From Gemmataceae bacterium (GTDB taxonomy: Bacteria > Planctomycetota > Planctomycetia > Gemmatales > Gemmataceae), in the NCBI GenBank assembly GCA_009692005.1, contig SHZZ01000029.1, positions 1-44,146 on the forward strand: a DNA stretch of 44,146 bases. Direction: 5' to 3'. The translations under genes were made by a program, and so were the position numbers. The notes below the pieces were generated by a model. That model was given only the letters and a program-made list of their open reading frames with translations. It searched no databases and was not told where the DNA came from. How positions within the stretch are numbered: position 1 is the first letter of the stretch; each line of letters opens with the position of its first letter. Shown here in pieces: positions 8,721 through 15,824 of the stretch.

Positions 8721-9913
8721 TTCGGGCCCTCCGATTTGAGGTGCGGGTCTCGCTTGATTTCCCCAGCGTGAATCTCCAGGGAGTTAACGGTTACCGTAGG
8801 TTCATTCGGATTCATGGTCCGGGTTATGGGCAGGAGAAAATAAAGGAAAGGATCGTTGGGGTTCACCAACTTTCCCTCCGAATCAAATTCACCAAGAAAA
8901 TAGGGCATGAACAGCGTGTTATCCAGGGGGTCGTGGCCGTCGGCAAGGTCTTGAACAGAAATGATCCCATGGGTAATGCGGTAGATCTTGATGCGGTCGA
9001 GGCCAATTTCCTTTTGCCCAGGCGGGTGGGCATATTGCAATGCCAGATAGCGGGCGTAGGAGGAAACCATGCGCTTGGAGTACTCAACCGGCTCGCGGTA
9101 CATGATCAACTGGGATATGTTGCGGGGCAGTGGTGTTATCTGCGGCTGGTGAGCCAGGCCGGCCAAGTTCCTCCGTTGCAGAATTTCATCCCAGTTTTCC
9201 GGATTGCCGGTGTTGTTCATGTTCGAGCTTTCCGTCACCGAAAGCATGCGTTGGTAATGCATCTGGATGGGGCTTTCATTGCGATTGGGAATTTTGACCC
9301 AGCGGAAGGTCCCATCCTTGTATTGAATCTTCGACCACAGGAGAGAAGGCGGGCCGGGCTCCGGCGAATAAAAATGGTAGGCGTTATTCAAGTAACAAAA
9401 GTTTAAGTAGTGACGAAAGACATTGGCCCATAAGGTGGTGGCGATCCACGATGCCGAGGCATTGGGCGGGTCAAGCGAGGTTACCGCCGTGACGATCCCC
9501 AGGAAGTGAAAGAGCAGCAAAAAGGAAAGCGCCACTCTTCGCGCCAAGGAAGGCAAAATGTGCAAAACCGCCACCGCCAGGGAAACGACCATCATAATCC
9601 TGCAAAAGAAGATCAGCGAATCCCAGGAGGAATCCATGGCTACCGAGGCAAGTAAGAAAATCCCGGACATGCCCAGGGAAATCAGCCATAGGGGCGCCAC
9701 GACCTGGCCATCCCGCTTATCTTTTGCACTTAAAACTTGGGAAAGACTGAATAACCCTGCCAGGATTCCCAAGAGAACCAGTAAGCCCAGTAGTGTGGAG
9801 CCCCCGCTGATCAAGGAGAGCAGCAAGGCAAGCATTTCCAAGGCCGCGCCGGCGCCCAGGAATACGATTATCCATTTCCCCGATTTCATAGCTTCACTCG
9901 ATTTACTTTCCAT
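8717..9913 (-). CDS. Membrane protein with soluble C-terminal domain, partner of the HTTM protein
   Basis: About 398 residues. The first half has around five hydrophobic segments (for example WIIVFLGAGAALEMLALLLS and VALSFLLLFHFLGIVTAV). The second half, from about residue 160, is soluble and contains WSKIQYKDGTFRWVKIPNR and a Tyr/Arg-rich region. I recognise no named family. The four-base stop/start overlap with the HTTM-like gene suggests that they form a complex or act in sequence. ATG 9913 is my start. A GTG at 9925 in the same frame, directly after AAGGAA, is possible, as is ATG 9889. Confidence 0.75.
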   Translation of the reverse strand: MESKSSEAMKSGKWIIVFLGAGAALEMLALLLSLISGGSTLLGLLVLLGILAGLFSLSQVLSAKDKRDGQVVAPLWLISLGMSGIFLLASVAMDSSWDSLIFFCRIMMVVSLAVAVLHILPSLARRVALSFLLLFHFLGIVTAVTSLDPPNASASWIATTLWANVFRHYLNFCYLNNAYHFYSPEPGPPSLLWSKIQYKDGTFRWVKIPNRNESPIQMHYQRMLSVTESSNMNNTGNPENWDEILQRRNLAGLAHQPQITPLPRNISQLIMYREPVEYSKRMVSSYARYLALQYAHPPGQKEIGLDRIKIYRITHGIISVQDLADGHDPLDNTLFMPYFLGEFDSEGKLVNPNDPFLYFLLPITRTMNPNEPTVTVNSLEIHAGEIKRDPHLKSEGPK

Positions 9914-10451
9914 GCGGGTTTCCACTTCCTTAATTCTCGACCAAGAAGGGCTTGCGGTTGAACCCGCAAATCAGCGCGGGAGTTCTTCCTGATTAAGGGA
10001 GAATAGCCAAAATACCGGTTGAAAGGGAATTTCAAGGTTGATGAACCAGTAAGGTAGCGGGGAAAAGTATTATCTAATACTCGGGTAAAAAGAACAACTT
10101 CAGTTTGACGAATTGCCGTAAGTTGTTTTTATTTAATTAGTTATGTCGACTTTCGTTAAATATTGACTAATTGGAAAATGTGTTATTTTGGGAAAACTCT
10201 GCGCAATTAGTCCATTTTCACTTGTCTTGGGCAACCTGCACTCCTAAAAACTGCTAGACCCGGGTTTGACCCGGGTACCCATAGCATGGCACTGATGCCA
10301 ATCTTTTTCCTTGGAAGGCCCTTCAGCGGTTTGCCCAAACTCGAATGGGGATGCGGGGTATGGTAACCGGGAGTTCCCGTGGGAATGCCCGGCGTTGCTT
10401 TTTTGTCGGGCTTGGCTGCCTTGCCATCCCTTTTTTATGGAGGATGACCAA
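9914..10451. other. Long AT-rich intergenic region with several RNA-like structures
   Basis: No gene is visible. On the plus strand it holds an 8-bp inverted repeat AACAACTT/AAGTTGTT (10093-10100 and 10120-10127) followed by TTTTATTT. It also holds two pairs of complementary segments in swapped order (10165-10180 and 10204-10219) and a very stable ACCCGGGT pair (10258-10265, 10269-10276). A short hairpin with T run lies at 10287-10308. A TTGACT box at 10163-10168 could be a promoter -35. The region may carry a small RNA or a long structured leader for the gene at 10452. Confidence 0.5.
10287..10308 (+). terminator. Possible terminator of a short plus-strand RNA
   Basis: The stem TGGCA-ctga-TGCCA (10287-10300) is followed by atcttttt (10301-10308). 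The stem is only 5 bp, so termination would be modest. It lies just after the 8-bp ACCCGGGT hairpin at 10258-10276 and 144 bases before the next start codon. It may end a short transcript or attenuate the downstream gene. Confidence 0.4.
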
Positions 10452-10754
10452 ATGTTTAGTTTTGTTTTAGCCATTGGGCTGAGTAATTCCTTGGTGGGTG
10501 CGGAATGCGCGGGAGGCGTTTGCAATGCTTCCGTGAAGACCGCCAGCGCTTCCTGCGGAAGCTGTGGCTCTTCCAAGGGTGGTTTTGCTGGTTTGCTCCG
10601 CCGGGGCCGTGGCGAAACTGCCGTTGCTCCTGCCGCCAAGCCAGTGGAAACCAAGCTCAGCGAAAAGAAGCCCGTGGAAAAGAAGGACGCCCAAGCCAGT
10701 GAAACCCCGGCCTCCGGTCGGCTTCGCGGCGTTCTGAGTTCCTTCCGCCGCTAA
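10452..10754 (+). CDS. Small exported cysteine-containing protein
   Basis: A 100-residue protein whose ATG 10452 is set by a strong ribosome binding site (GGAGG, eight bases upstream). In-frame codons further upstream are ignored for that reason. It has a short hydrophobic start (MFSFVLAIGLSNSLVGAEC) that can serve as a signal peptide. Four cysteines follow early (residues 19, 24, 35, 38, the last two as CGSC), then Gly/Arg-rich SKGGFAGLLRRGRG. A Lys/Glu/Pro linker follows, and the end is RLRGVLSSFRR. The plan (short leader, Cys pairs, basic linker, short helix) resembles the larger Cys-rich protein at 14247. The family is not recognised. Confidence 0.7.
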   Translation: MFSFVLAIGLSNSLVGAECAGGVCNASVKTASASCGSCGSSKGGFAGLLRRGRGETAVAPAAKPVETKLSEKKPVEKKDAQASETPASGRLRGVLSSFRR

Positions 10755-10809
10755 ATCCGGCAAGGGTTTTTTCCCGGACTTGCTCACGGGATTAAACCAA
10801 TGACTTGGT

Positions 10810-10848
10810 GGCGGAGGGAGGATTATTCCTCCCTCCGCCCTTTATTTA
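10810..10848 (+). terminator. Strong Rho-independent terminator
   Basis: A perfect 13-bp stem (10810-10822 with 10827-10839) has a four-base loop and is followed by ctttattt. It ends the small exported protein gene and overlaps the 3' end of the convergent phosphodiesterase gene. On the minus strand no T run follows the stem. Confidence 0.85.
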
Positions 10849-11702
10849 GTGCAACTTTTCAACCAATCGCGCAACCACCCAGGGTAATCGGTGGTGATGC
10901 CATCCACGCCCCAGTCGCGGGCCAGTTCCCATGCCGATGGCAAGTTTAAAGTCCACGGCATGACCCGGAAACCCGCCGCCTGAATTTCCCTGGACATATC
11001 CTGGTTTAAACAATCGAATTTTGGGCAAAACAGCGTGGCCCCAAGATCCCTCATGGTCGCTACCGGGTCGTGTAGGATCGTCTCGTCTGTTAGCAAACCC
11101 AAGCCGGTTCCCAAGTTCATCATTTTAGCCTGGCGCAAGATCCCGTGGTCAAAAGAGCGCACGACAACACGGAAAGCCCATTTCCTTTCCTTGGCTTCTA
11201 GGGCAATGCCGGCCAGAATTCCCCGCCAGTTCATAGCCAAGGACGGCAGTTGCTTGATCTCCAGGTCCAACACCAGTTTCCTGGCGCACTCTTGCTGCGG
11301 CAGCATTTTTCCTTGGGATTGCCCAAATTCCCCAGAATACTCCGCGACGAATTCAAAGAGATCGGTCAGGGTGGGAATGGTCCAGGGGTTAATTCCTTTT
11401 TTCTTGGCAAAAGCCATCGTAAACGGGCCGGCTTCTACCCGTTGTTCAGGAAAGCAACTGGTTTTGGAAATAGGACGGTCGAACCAGGTCCGCAGCGCAT
11501 CCAAAGTAAATTCGCCAACCAAGGCGGCCTTGCCATCAACCCGCGCTGCTTCCACATCGTGGAACAAGACAACTGCACCGTCGGCGGTGATTTGCAAATC
11601 CGTTTCGATGGAATCAACCTGGCAATCCAGGGCGAATTCCAGGGATGCCAAGGAATTCCCCGGCCGGTTTCCCCGCGCGCCCCGGTGCCCCTGAATGTGC
11701 AT
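10842..11702 (-). CDS. Glycerophosphodiester phosphodiesterase family protein
   Basis: Likely hydrolyses glycerophosphodiesters to glycerol-3-phosphate and an alcohol. The 286-residue product shows the family start MHIQGHRGARG (His6, Arg7), the metal-binding SIETDLQITADG (Glu33, Asp35) and LFHD (His48). Further motifs are LVLDLEIK, VVVRSFDH, FRVMPWTLN and WGVDGITTDYPGWL. The usual PENT after the first motif is changed to PGNS. I chose ATG 11702, 19 bases after the recJ stop with GAAGG upstream. A TTG at 11780 would overlap recJ. No signal peptide is present, so it is probably cytoplasmic. It likely forms a transcript with recJ. Confidence 0.9.
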   Translation of the reverse strand: MHIQGHRGARGNRPGNSLASLEFALDCQVDSIETDLQITADGAVVLFHDVEAARVDGKAALVGEFTLDALRTWFDRPISKTSCFPEQRVEAGPFTMAFAKKKGINPWTIPTLTDLFEFVAEYSGEFGQSQGKMLPQQECARKLVLDLEIKQLPSLAMNWRGILAGIALEAKERKWAFRVVVRSFDHGILRQAKMMNLGTGLGLLTDETILHDPVATMRDLGATLFCPKFDCLNQDMSREIQAAGFRVMPWTLNLPSAWELARDWGVDGITTDYPGWLRDWLKSCTK

Positions 11703-11721
11703 GGCTTCTGCCTTCAAGCTA

Positions 11722-13542
11722 TCAACCCAGTTCCAAAACCGGGTTTTTACCGGGTTGCAAATCCACCAGTTCCAGATCAACCTTCTTGAAACCGTTGAAC
11801 TCGTTCAACTTCGGCGTGAAGGCCAGGCTGCATTCACCTTTGGCGGACATGAGTTCTTCCAGGCGGTCTCCCATGCGGAAGCCGATCGCTCCCATGCGGA
11901 TGCCATTTTGGGAAACGCGGAAGCGCAAATGATGATTTCCCACGCCACAGGTGGTTGGCGTTCCTTCAACTTTCAAACCGCTGGCAAAATAAACCGGCCT
12001 GGCGTTGCCATTACCGTACGGTTCCAACTTGTCGAGGTCGTTCAATAAAGAAATGCTTATCGCCGCCAATGGCACTTCGGCATCTAGTAATAAGGGCTTG
12101 GGTGCGACCCCATCCGGGTTTCTGGCATGGAATCCTTGCACCAGCCGCTGGCGGAAAACCGGGATGTTAGCCGGGTCGATCTGAAACCCTGCCGCCGCCT
12201 GGTGTCCCCCATGCCGAATCAGCAGGTCATCGCATTCCCGCAAGGCCTCATGCAAGGGAATCAATCCCGCCGACCGGCCGGAACCGAGCCAGCCGGTTAT
12301 CAACCCTTCACCTTCCCCCTCCACATTGCCTGCATAGGATCCAATGACCAGGCAAGGCTTGCTGGTTTCCTCGGCGACCTTCCCCGCCACCACGCCAATG
12401 ACTCCCGGGTGCCAGCCCTCCTTGGCCAAGACCAAAATGGGATCGTCCTTCAAAGGAGGTTTTTTCGCCAACTCCAATGCCTCAGCCAGGATTTCCCGTT
12501 CCATCGCTTGCCGTTGGCGGTTTTGTTCCCCCAAACAAACGACCAGTTCCCAGGCATGTTCCTCCTGGTCGGTAGTCAGCAAATCGACCACATGTCGGGC
12601 ACAGCCAATTCTGCCAGCAGAATTAATGCGCGGCCCCAGCTTGAAGCCAATGTCAGCGGCCTGCAGCGCTTTTTTTCCGCCCAGCGCCGACTCCTTCAAC
12701 AGCGCCTTCAACCCCGCCAGCTTGGATTCCCCCAAAGTGTTCAACCCGTGCTTCACAAATATCCGGTTCTCGTCCAAAAGTGGCACGACATCGGCAACGA
12801 TTCCCAACGACGCCAGGCAAATGGCCTCCAGCAAAAACTCGCGCAATTGCGCGGTGACTTTTTTTTCCCCAGAGTGCAGGACAGCGATCATCCAGGCGAC
12901 CTTGAGCGCCACCGCTGCCCCCGACAACCCCAAGAAGGGGTAGTTCGTTCCGGGCAGATTGGGGTGAACGAGATCCGCATCGGGTAGTTTATCTTTCATT
13001 TCGTGATGGTCGGTGATGATTAACTCGAGGCCCAAGGACCTGGCGTGCGCCGCCTCTTCAACGCTGGTGATCCCGCAATCCACCGTGATGACTTGCTGCA
13101 CCCCCGCCTTGGCCAAGTTGGTTAAAGCAACCCGGTTCAACCCGTAACCTTCCTCCTTGCGCGTGGGTACATAAAATCGGGATTGCCTGGCGCCAAGGAG
13201 TCGCAATAGCCGCACTAGGATAGCCGACCCGGTGATGCCGTCGGCATCGTAATCCCCATAAACGCAGATCGATTTCCCTTCCTTGACCGCGCGCAGGATT
13301 TTTTCCCCTGCTGCCTGCGCCCCGGGCAGTTCTTCCGGCGGGCGCAACCCGGTCAGCCTGGGATGCAGAAACCGGTGAGCTTCTTCTCGGTCATGAATGC
13401 CCCGGTTCACCAGTAACTGGGCAACCACCGGCGAAATACCCAAGTCGCGGGTCAATTGCTCAGCCCGCTCTAGGTTTTTACTCAACAACCGCCATTTCTT
13501 GACCTTCACCTGATCCCCTTGCAAAGCGCCCTCGATTTCCAT
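11722..13542 (-). CDS. recJ: Single-stranded-DNA-specific exonuclease RecJ
   Basis: 5'-to-3' exonuclease used in recombination and mismatch repair. The 606-residue product carries the DHH phosphoesterase motifs: VYGDYDADGITG (about residues 94-105), TVDCGITS and IITDHHE (DHH at 178-180). The DHHA1 part has RHGGHQAAAGFQID, and the C-terminal OB-like part has LEPYGNGNARPVYF. ATG 13542 is the likely start. An upstream TTG (13578) is in frame. There is no ribosome binding site, but TATACT lies six to eleven bases before the ATG, so a leaderless message is possible. A minus-strand terminator hairpin lies about 110 bases upstream. Confidence 0.95.
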   Translation of the reverse strand: MEIEGALQGDQVKVKKWRLLSKNLERAEQLTRDLGISPVVAQLLVNRGIHDREEAHRFLHPRLTGLRPPEELPGAQAAGEKILRAVKEGKSICVYGDYDADGITGSAILVRLLRLLGARQSRFYVPTRKEEGYGLNRVALTNLAKAGVQQVITVDCGITSVEEAAHARSLGLELIITDHHEMKDKLPDADLVHPNLPGTNYPFLGLSGAAVALKVAWMIAVLHSGEKKVTAQLREFLLEAICLASLGIVADVVPLLDENRIFVKHGLNTLGESKLAGLKALLKESALGGKKALQAADIGFKLGPRINSAGRIGCARHVVDLLTTDQEEHAWELVVCLGEQNRQRQAMEREILAEALELAKKPPLKDDPILVLAKEGWHPGVIGVVAGKVAEETSKPCLVIGSYAGNVEGEGEGLITGWLGSGRSAGLIPLHEALRECDDLLIRHGGHQAAAGFQIDPANIPVFRQRLVQGFHARNPDGVAPKPLLLDAEVPLAAISISLLNDLDKLEPYGNGNARPVYFASGLKVEGTPTTCGVGNHHLRFRVSQNGIRMGAIGFRMGDRLEELMSAKGECSLAFTPKLNEFNGFKKVDLELVDLQPGKNPVLELG

Positions 13543-13654
13543 GAGAAGTATATTCTTGCATAAGGGGTTGGAATGCAAGGTTGAGCGGCAAATGCCACCC
13601 CTCTATTTTCCCCAATCTTGAAAACAGGAAGAAGCAGAAAACTCAAAGCCAATT

Positions 13655-13680
13655 CAAAAACGGCTTTTTTTCAAAAGCCC
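13655..13680 (-). terminator. Terminator-like hairpin upstream of recJ
   Basis: On the minus strand GGCTTTT-GAAA-AAAAGCC (a perfect 7-bp stem, 13680 to 13663) is followed by GTTTTTG. It therefore faces recJ and sits about 110 bases before its start. There is no evident gene just upstream to be terminated. It is either an attenuator in the recJ leader or the end of a short minus-strand RNA. Confidence 0.6.
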
Positions 13681-14215
13681 CGCCTTATGACGGTTATTCC
13701 TTTAAAAAAAATTGGGTAAGGAACCATTCAGCCTGGCCCAGAATCTGCCCGCGTTGGTGAAAAAGAAGGTCCATCTTAGCCACATGGAAAAATCTCCCAT
13801 GCGGAGGCAGGCAGTCCTCCAAAATCAAAGAGGTAGGGACGAAACCGGGCCTAGTCCCGAGAAACCATTGCTTTTTGCGGGCAAACCACCGGCCTTACCT
13901 TTTTTAGGAAGAAGGGAACCAGGTCGTAAGCTGGGGGCTATGAGAAATGGGAACGGGAAAAATGGAGAATGCAGAAAAGTATCACTGGAGCAAACAAGTA
14001 AAAGGTGGGGAATGGAAAGGAAATGCGGAGCTTGGAATTTTTAGCAAAGCTGCTCAAGCCTGAGGAGATCGGCAGCCGAATGATCCCCCGTGAAGAAGCC
14101 TGATGGCGTATTCCGAGACAGTACGCTTTGGGTTTTTTCGCGAGACGGATGAGGAACAGGGCAGGCAAAGGCCCGCAAGCTCAGGCGGATTGTACCTCTG
14201 GGTTGGGGCTTATTG

Positions 14216-14238
14216 CCATTGGTGTCTCCAATGGAGGT
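14216..14238 (+). promoter_or_regulatory. Hairpin touching the ribosome binding site of the Cys-rich gene
   Basis: CCATTG (14216-14221) and CAATGG (14229-14234) form a 6-bp stem with a seven-base loop. The final GG of the right arm is the first part of the ribosome binding site GGAGGT (14233-14238), eight bases before GTG 14247. This arrangement could modulate translation. The stem is short, so function is only a suggestion. Confidence 0.4.
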
Positions 14239-14246
14239 GTTAATTC

Positions 14247-14912
14247 GTGAATGCTGCTTTTTTGTTAATGACCTCGGCGTGGATTTCGGGGGCTGATGCA
14301 GCTCCCGCTGCCCCGCACGCGGTCGTGTCCGCAAGCGCTTGTTGCGACAAGGCTAGCTTCCTGGACAAATTGCGGGCCAAATTTTCGCACAACTGTTGCG
14401 AAAAGCCCAAATGCGAAGTGAAAAAGAAGGAATGCGACCCTTGCAGGGCCAGCCTTCTCGATAATCTGCGTGGGAAATTCAGCTCGCTCCGCTGCGAGAA
14501 GCCTAAATGCGAGAAGCCGAAGTGCGAAGTCAAGAAAAAGGAATGCGACCCCTGCAAGGTGAGCATTCTGGACAAACTTCGCTCCAAGCTTCATAGCTGC
14601 TGCGAAAAGCCTAAATGCGAGAAGCCGAAGTGCGAAGTCAAGAAAAAGGAATGCGACCCCTGCAAGGTGAGCATTCTGGACAAACTTCGTGGCAAAATTG
14701 ACGGGTTGAAAGCCTGCCACGCGCCGAAATGCGAAGTCAAGAAAAAGGAATGCGATCCCTGCAAGGAGAGCATTCTGGACAAGCTTCGCGCCAAACTGCA
14801 GCGTAACTGCTGTGATGCACCGGCAGCGCCCAAGGAAGGCCAGAAATTGCCTGCTGGCAAGGCTGCCAGCATCATCGTCCCGGTTCCCACGATTGTTGAC
14901 GCCGCTTTCTAA
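14247..14912 (+). CDS. Exported Cys/Lys-rich repeat protein
   Basis: The 221-residue protein starts with GTG 14247 behind a textbook ribosome binding site (GGAGGT, eight bases). A short signal peptide (to about residue 24) is followed by an alternating pattern. Four Cys/Lys blocks ending KCEVKKKECDPC (about residues 50-66, 83-103, 118-139, 157-172) are interleaved with five short amphipathic helices of the form SILDKLRxK. There are 24 cysteines. The tail is Pro/Ala/Val-rich. The pattern suggests metal binding or disulphide cross-linking at the cell surface. That is inference, and I know no named family. A strong terminator follows at 15047. Coding repeats are nearly identical in the middle. 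Confidence 0.8.
   Translation: MNAAFLLMTSAWISGADAAPAAPHAVVSASACCDKASFLDKLRAKFSHNCCEKPKCEVKKKECDPCRASLLDNLRGKFSSLRCEKPKCEKPKCEVKKKECDPCKVSILDKLRSKLHSCCEKPKCEKPKCEVKKKECDPCKVSILDKLRGKIDGLKACHAPKCEVKKKECDPCKESILDKLRAKLQRNCCDAPAAPKEGQKLPAGKAASIIVPVPTIVDAAF
14493..14689 (+). repeat. Two near-identical 89-bp repeats inside the Cys-rich gene
   Basis: Positions 14493-14581 and 14601-14689 match at 88 of 89 bases (the only difference is g at 14498 versus a at 14606). The period is 108 bp, or 36 codons. Flanking units (from about 14397 and 14730) encode similar protein but differ more in DNA, which points to a recent duplication or gene conversion of the middle unit. Confidence 0.9.
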
Positions 14913-15046
14913 GGAAAGATGGCGCCACTATTGGCGGAATGGCAAGGTCTGTCCATGGACATCATGACCTTTCTGACCGCGGGGGCTGAAGACTCGGATC
15001 GGAACCCGCGCCAGCCTGTGTCTCCTGTGTTATCCTCAACCGCAAG

Positions 15047-15075
15047 CCCCGTCAGGAAACTGCCGGGGTTTTTTT
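15047..15075 (+). terminator. Rho-independent terminator after the Cys-rich gene
   Basis: CCCCG-T-CAG-GAAA-CTG-C-CGGGG forms a stem (15047-15068) with a GAAA tetraloop, followed by seven T residues (15069-15075). The lplA-type gene on the other strand ends two bases later. On the minus strand no T run follows the stem. Confidence 0.93.
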
Positions 15076-15076
15076 A

Positions 15077-15808
15077 TTACCTCTTTCGGCCCCATTCTTC
15101 CGAACCGTACTTCTCCCGAGCCAACTCCTTTACCTTGCTCTTTTCTTCAGCCGCCCAACTCGCGGGCGTTTCCTTCCAGCCAAGTTGAGCGCAAAAGCGC
15201 TTGCACATGGCCGCGGCCAGTTCACCGGGCAGGATGTCTTTCCCCGAAAGCTCCCGCACGCCAGGCAGGGTAGGCGCGTGGGGACTCCGCCCCAGCAAAA
15301 TCCCACCATGTTGCATCAACCCATGCCGGGTTTTCCTCTGTGCGCTTCCGGCCACTTTGTGATTTTTGAACACCAGGTCCATGGGTGTGTGGTGGAGGAA
15401 ACACAACAAGCCAGAAGGATCGAGGCGCAGTTCCGGCAAGTCCATGGTCCCGAGGCCGTGGCCCAAGTCTTGCAAACCCTCCAAAATGGCCTGGTGCATC
15501 CGGGTTTGCCATATCGCCGGCCGCGACCCTGCCAGCGCCGTTGGGACCACCAGGCAATAAGTGAGTTCCAAATGGTGAACCAGCGCCTCGCCCCCGGTTT
15601 GCCTGCGAACCCAGGGTAGAGAATTTAACTGTGGGTTATCTAAAAGGAGCTGGCTAAGCTGGAAGTACCCAAGGCTAACCGTCGGTTCGCTCCAGGTGTA
15701 AAAGCGCAAAAGAGGAACGCCGTTTTGGGCCCTTTGCAAAAGAACCTCGTCGGCCGCCATGGCTTCCGCGCCGCCTTGGCATTCCAGGGAATACACCAGC
15801 AAATCCAA
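15077..15808 (-). CDS. Lipoate/octanoate-protein ligase family protein
   Basis: Member of the biotin/lipoate ligase family, which attaches lipoate or transfers octanoate to carrier proteins. The 243-residue product shows PTVSLGYFQ, the ligand loop VRRQTGGEALVHHLELTYCL and the lysine motif VFKNHKVAGSAQR. It starts at TTG 15808. That start is supported by GGGGAG six bases upstream, and no ATG is near except one 16 codons later. It lies 16 bases after the gcvPB stop, at the end of the glycine cleavage operon, so its natural substrate is probably the H protein encoded in the same operon. Whether it is a ligase (LplA) or an octanoyltransferase (LipM-like) cannot be decided here. Confidence 0.9.
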   Translation of the reverse strand: MDLLVYSLECQGGAEAMAADEVLLQRAQNGVPLLRFYTWSEPTVSLGYFQLSQLLLDNPQLNSLPWVRRQTGGEALVHHLELTYCLVVPTALAGSRPAIWQTRMHQAILEGLQDLGHGLGTMDLPELRLDPSGLLCFLHHTPMDLVFKNHKVAGSAQRKTRHGLMQHGGILLGRSPHAPTLPGVRELSGKDILPGELAAAMCKRFCAQLGWKETPASWAAEEKSKVKELAREKYGSEEWGRKR

Positions 15809-15824
15809 GGGAAGACTCCCCAGA

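Larger units (their letters stand above)
13543..14246. other. Intergenic region between recJ and the Cys-rich repeat gene
   Basis: About 700 bases without a convincing gene. The longest plus-strand frame (13712-14044) begins at TTG and has biased low-complexity content and no ribosome binding site. The minus-strand frames have no recognisable motif. The region holds a minus-strand terminator hairpin (13655-13680), a GGGAC/GTCCC stem near 13830-13860, and the leader of the gene at 14247 with a small hairpin next to its ribosome binding site. Confidence 0.5.

Noticed and set aside
13712-14044. Plus-strand 110-residue open frame
   Set aside because: It starts at TTG without a ribosome binding site, has a composition dominated by Lys, Gly and Arg, and shows no recognisable motif.
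14041-14334. Minus-strand open frame overlapping the start of the Cys-rich gene
   Set aside because: No ribosome binding site and no motif. The plus-strand gene has a signal peptide, repeats and a terminator.
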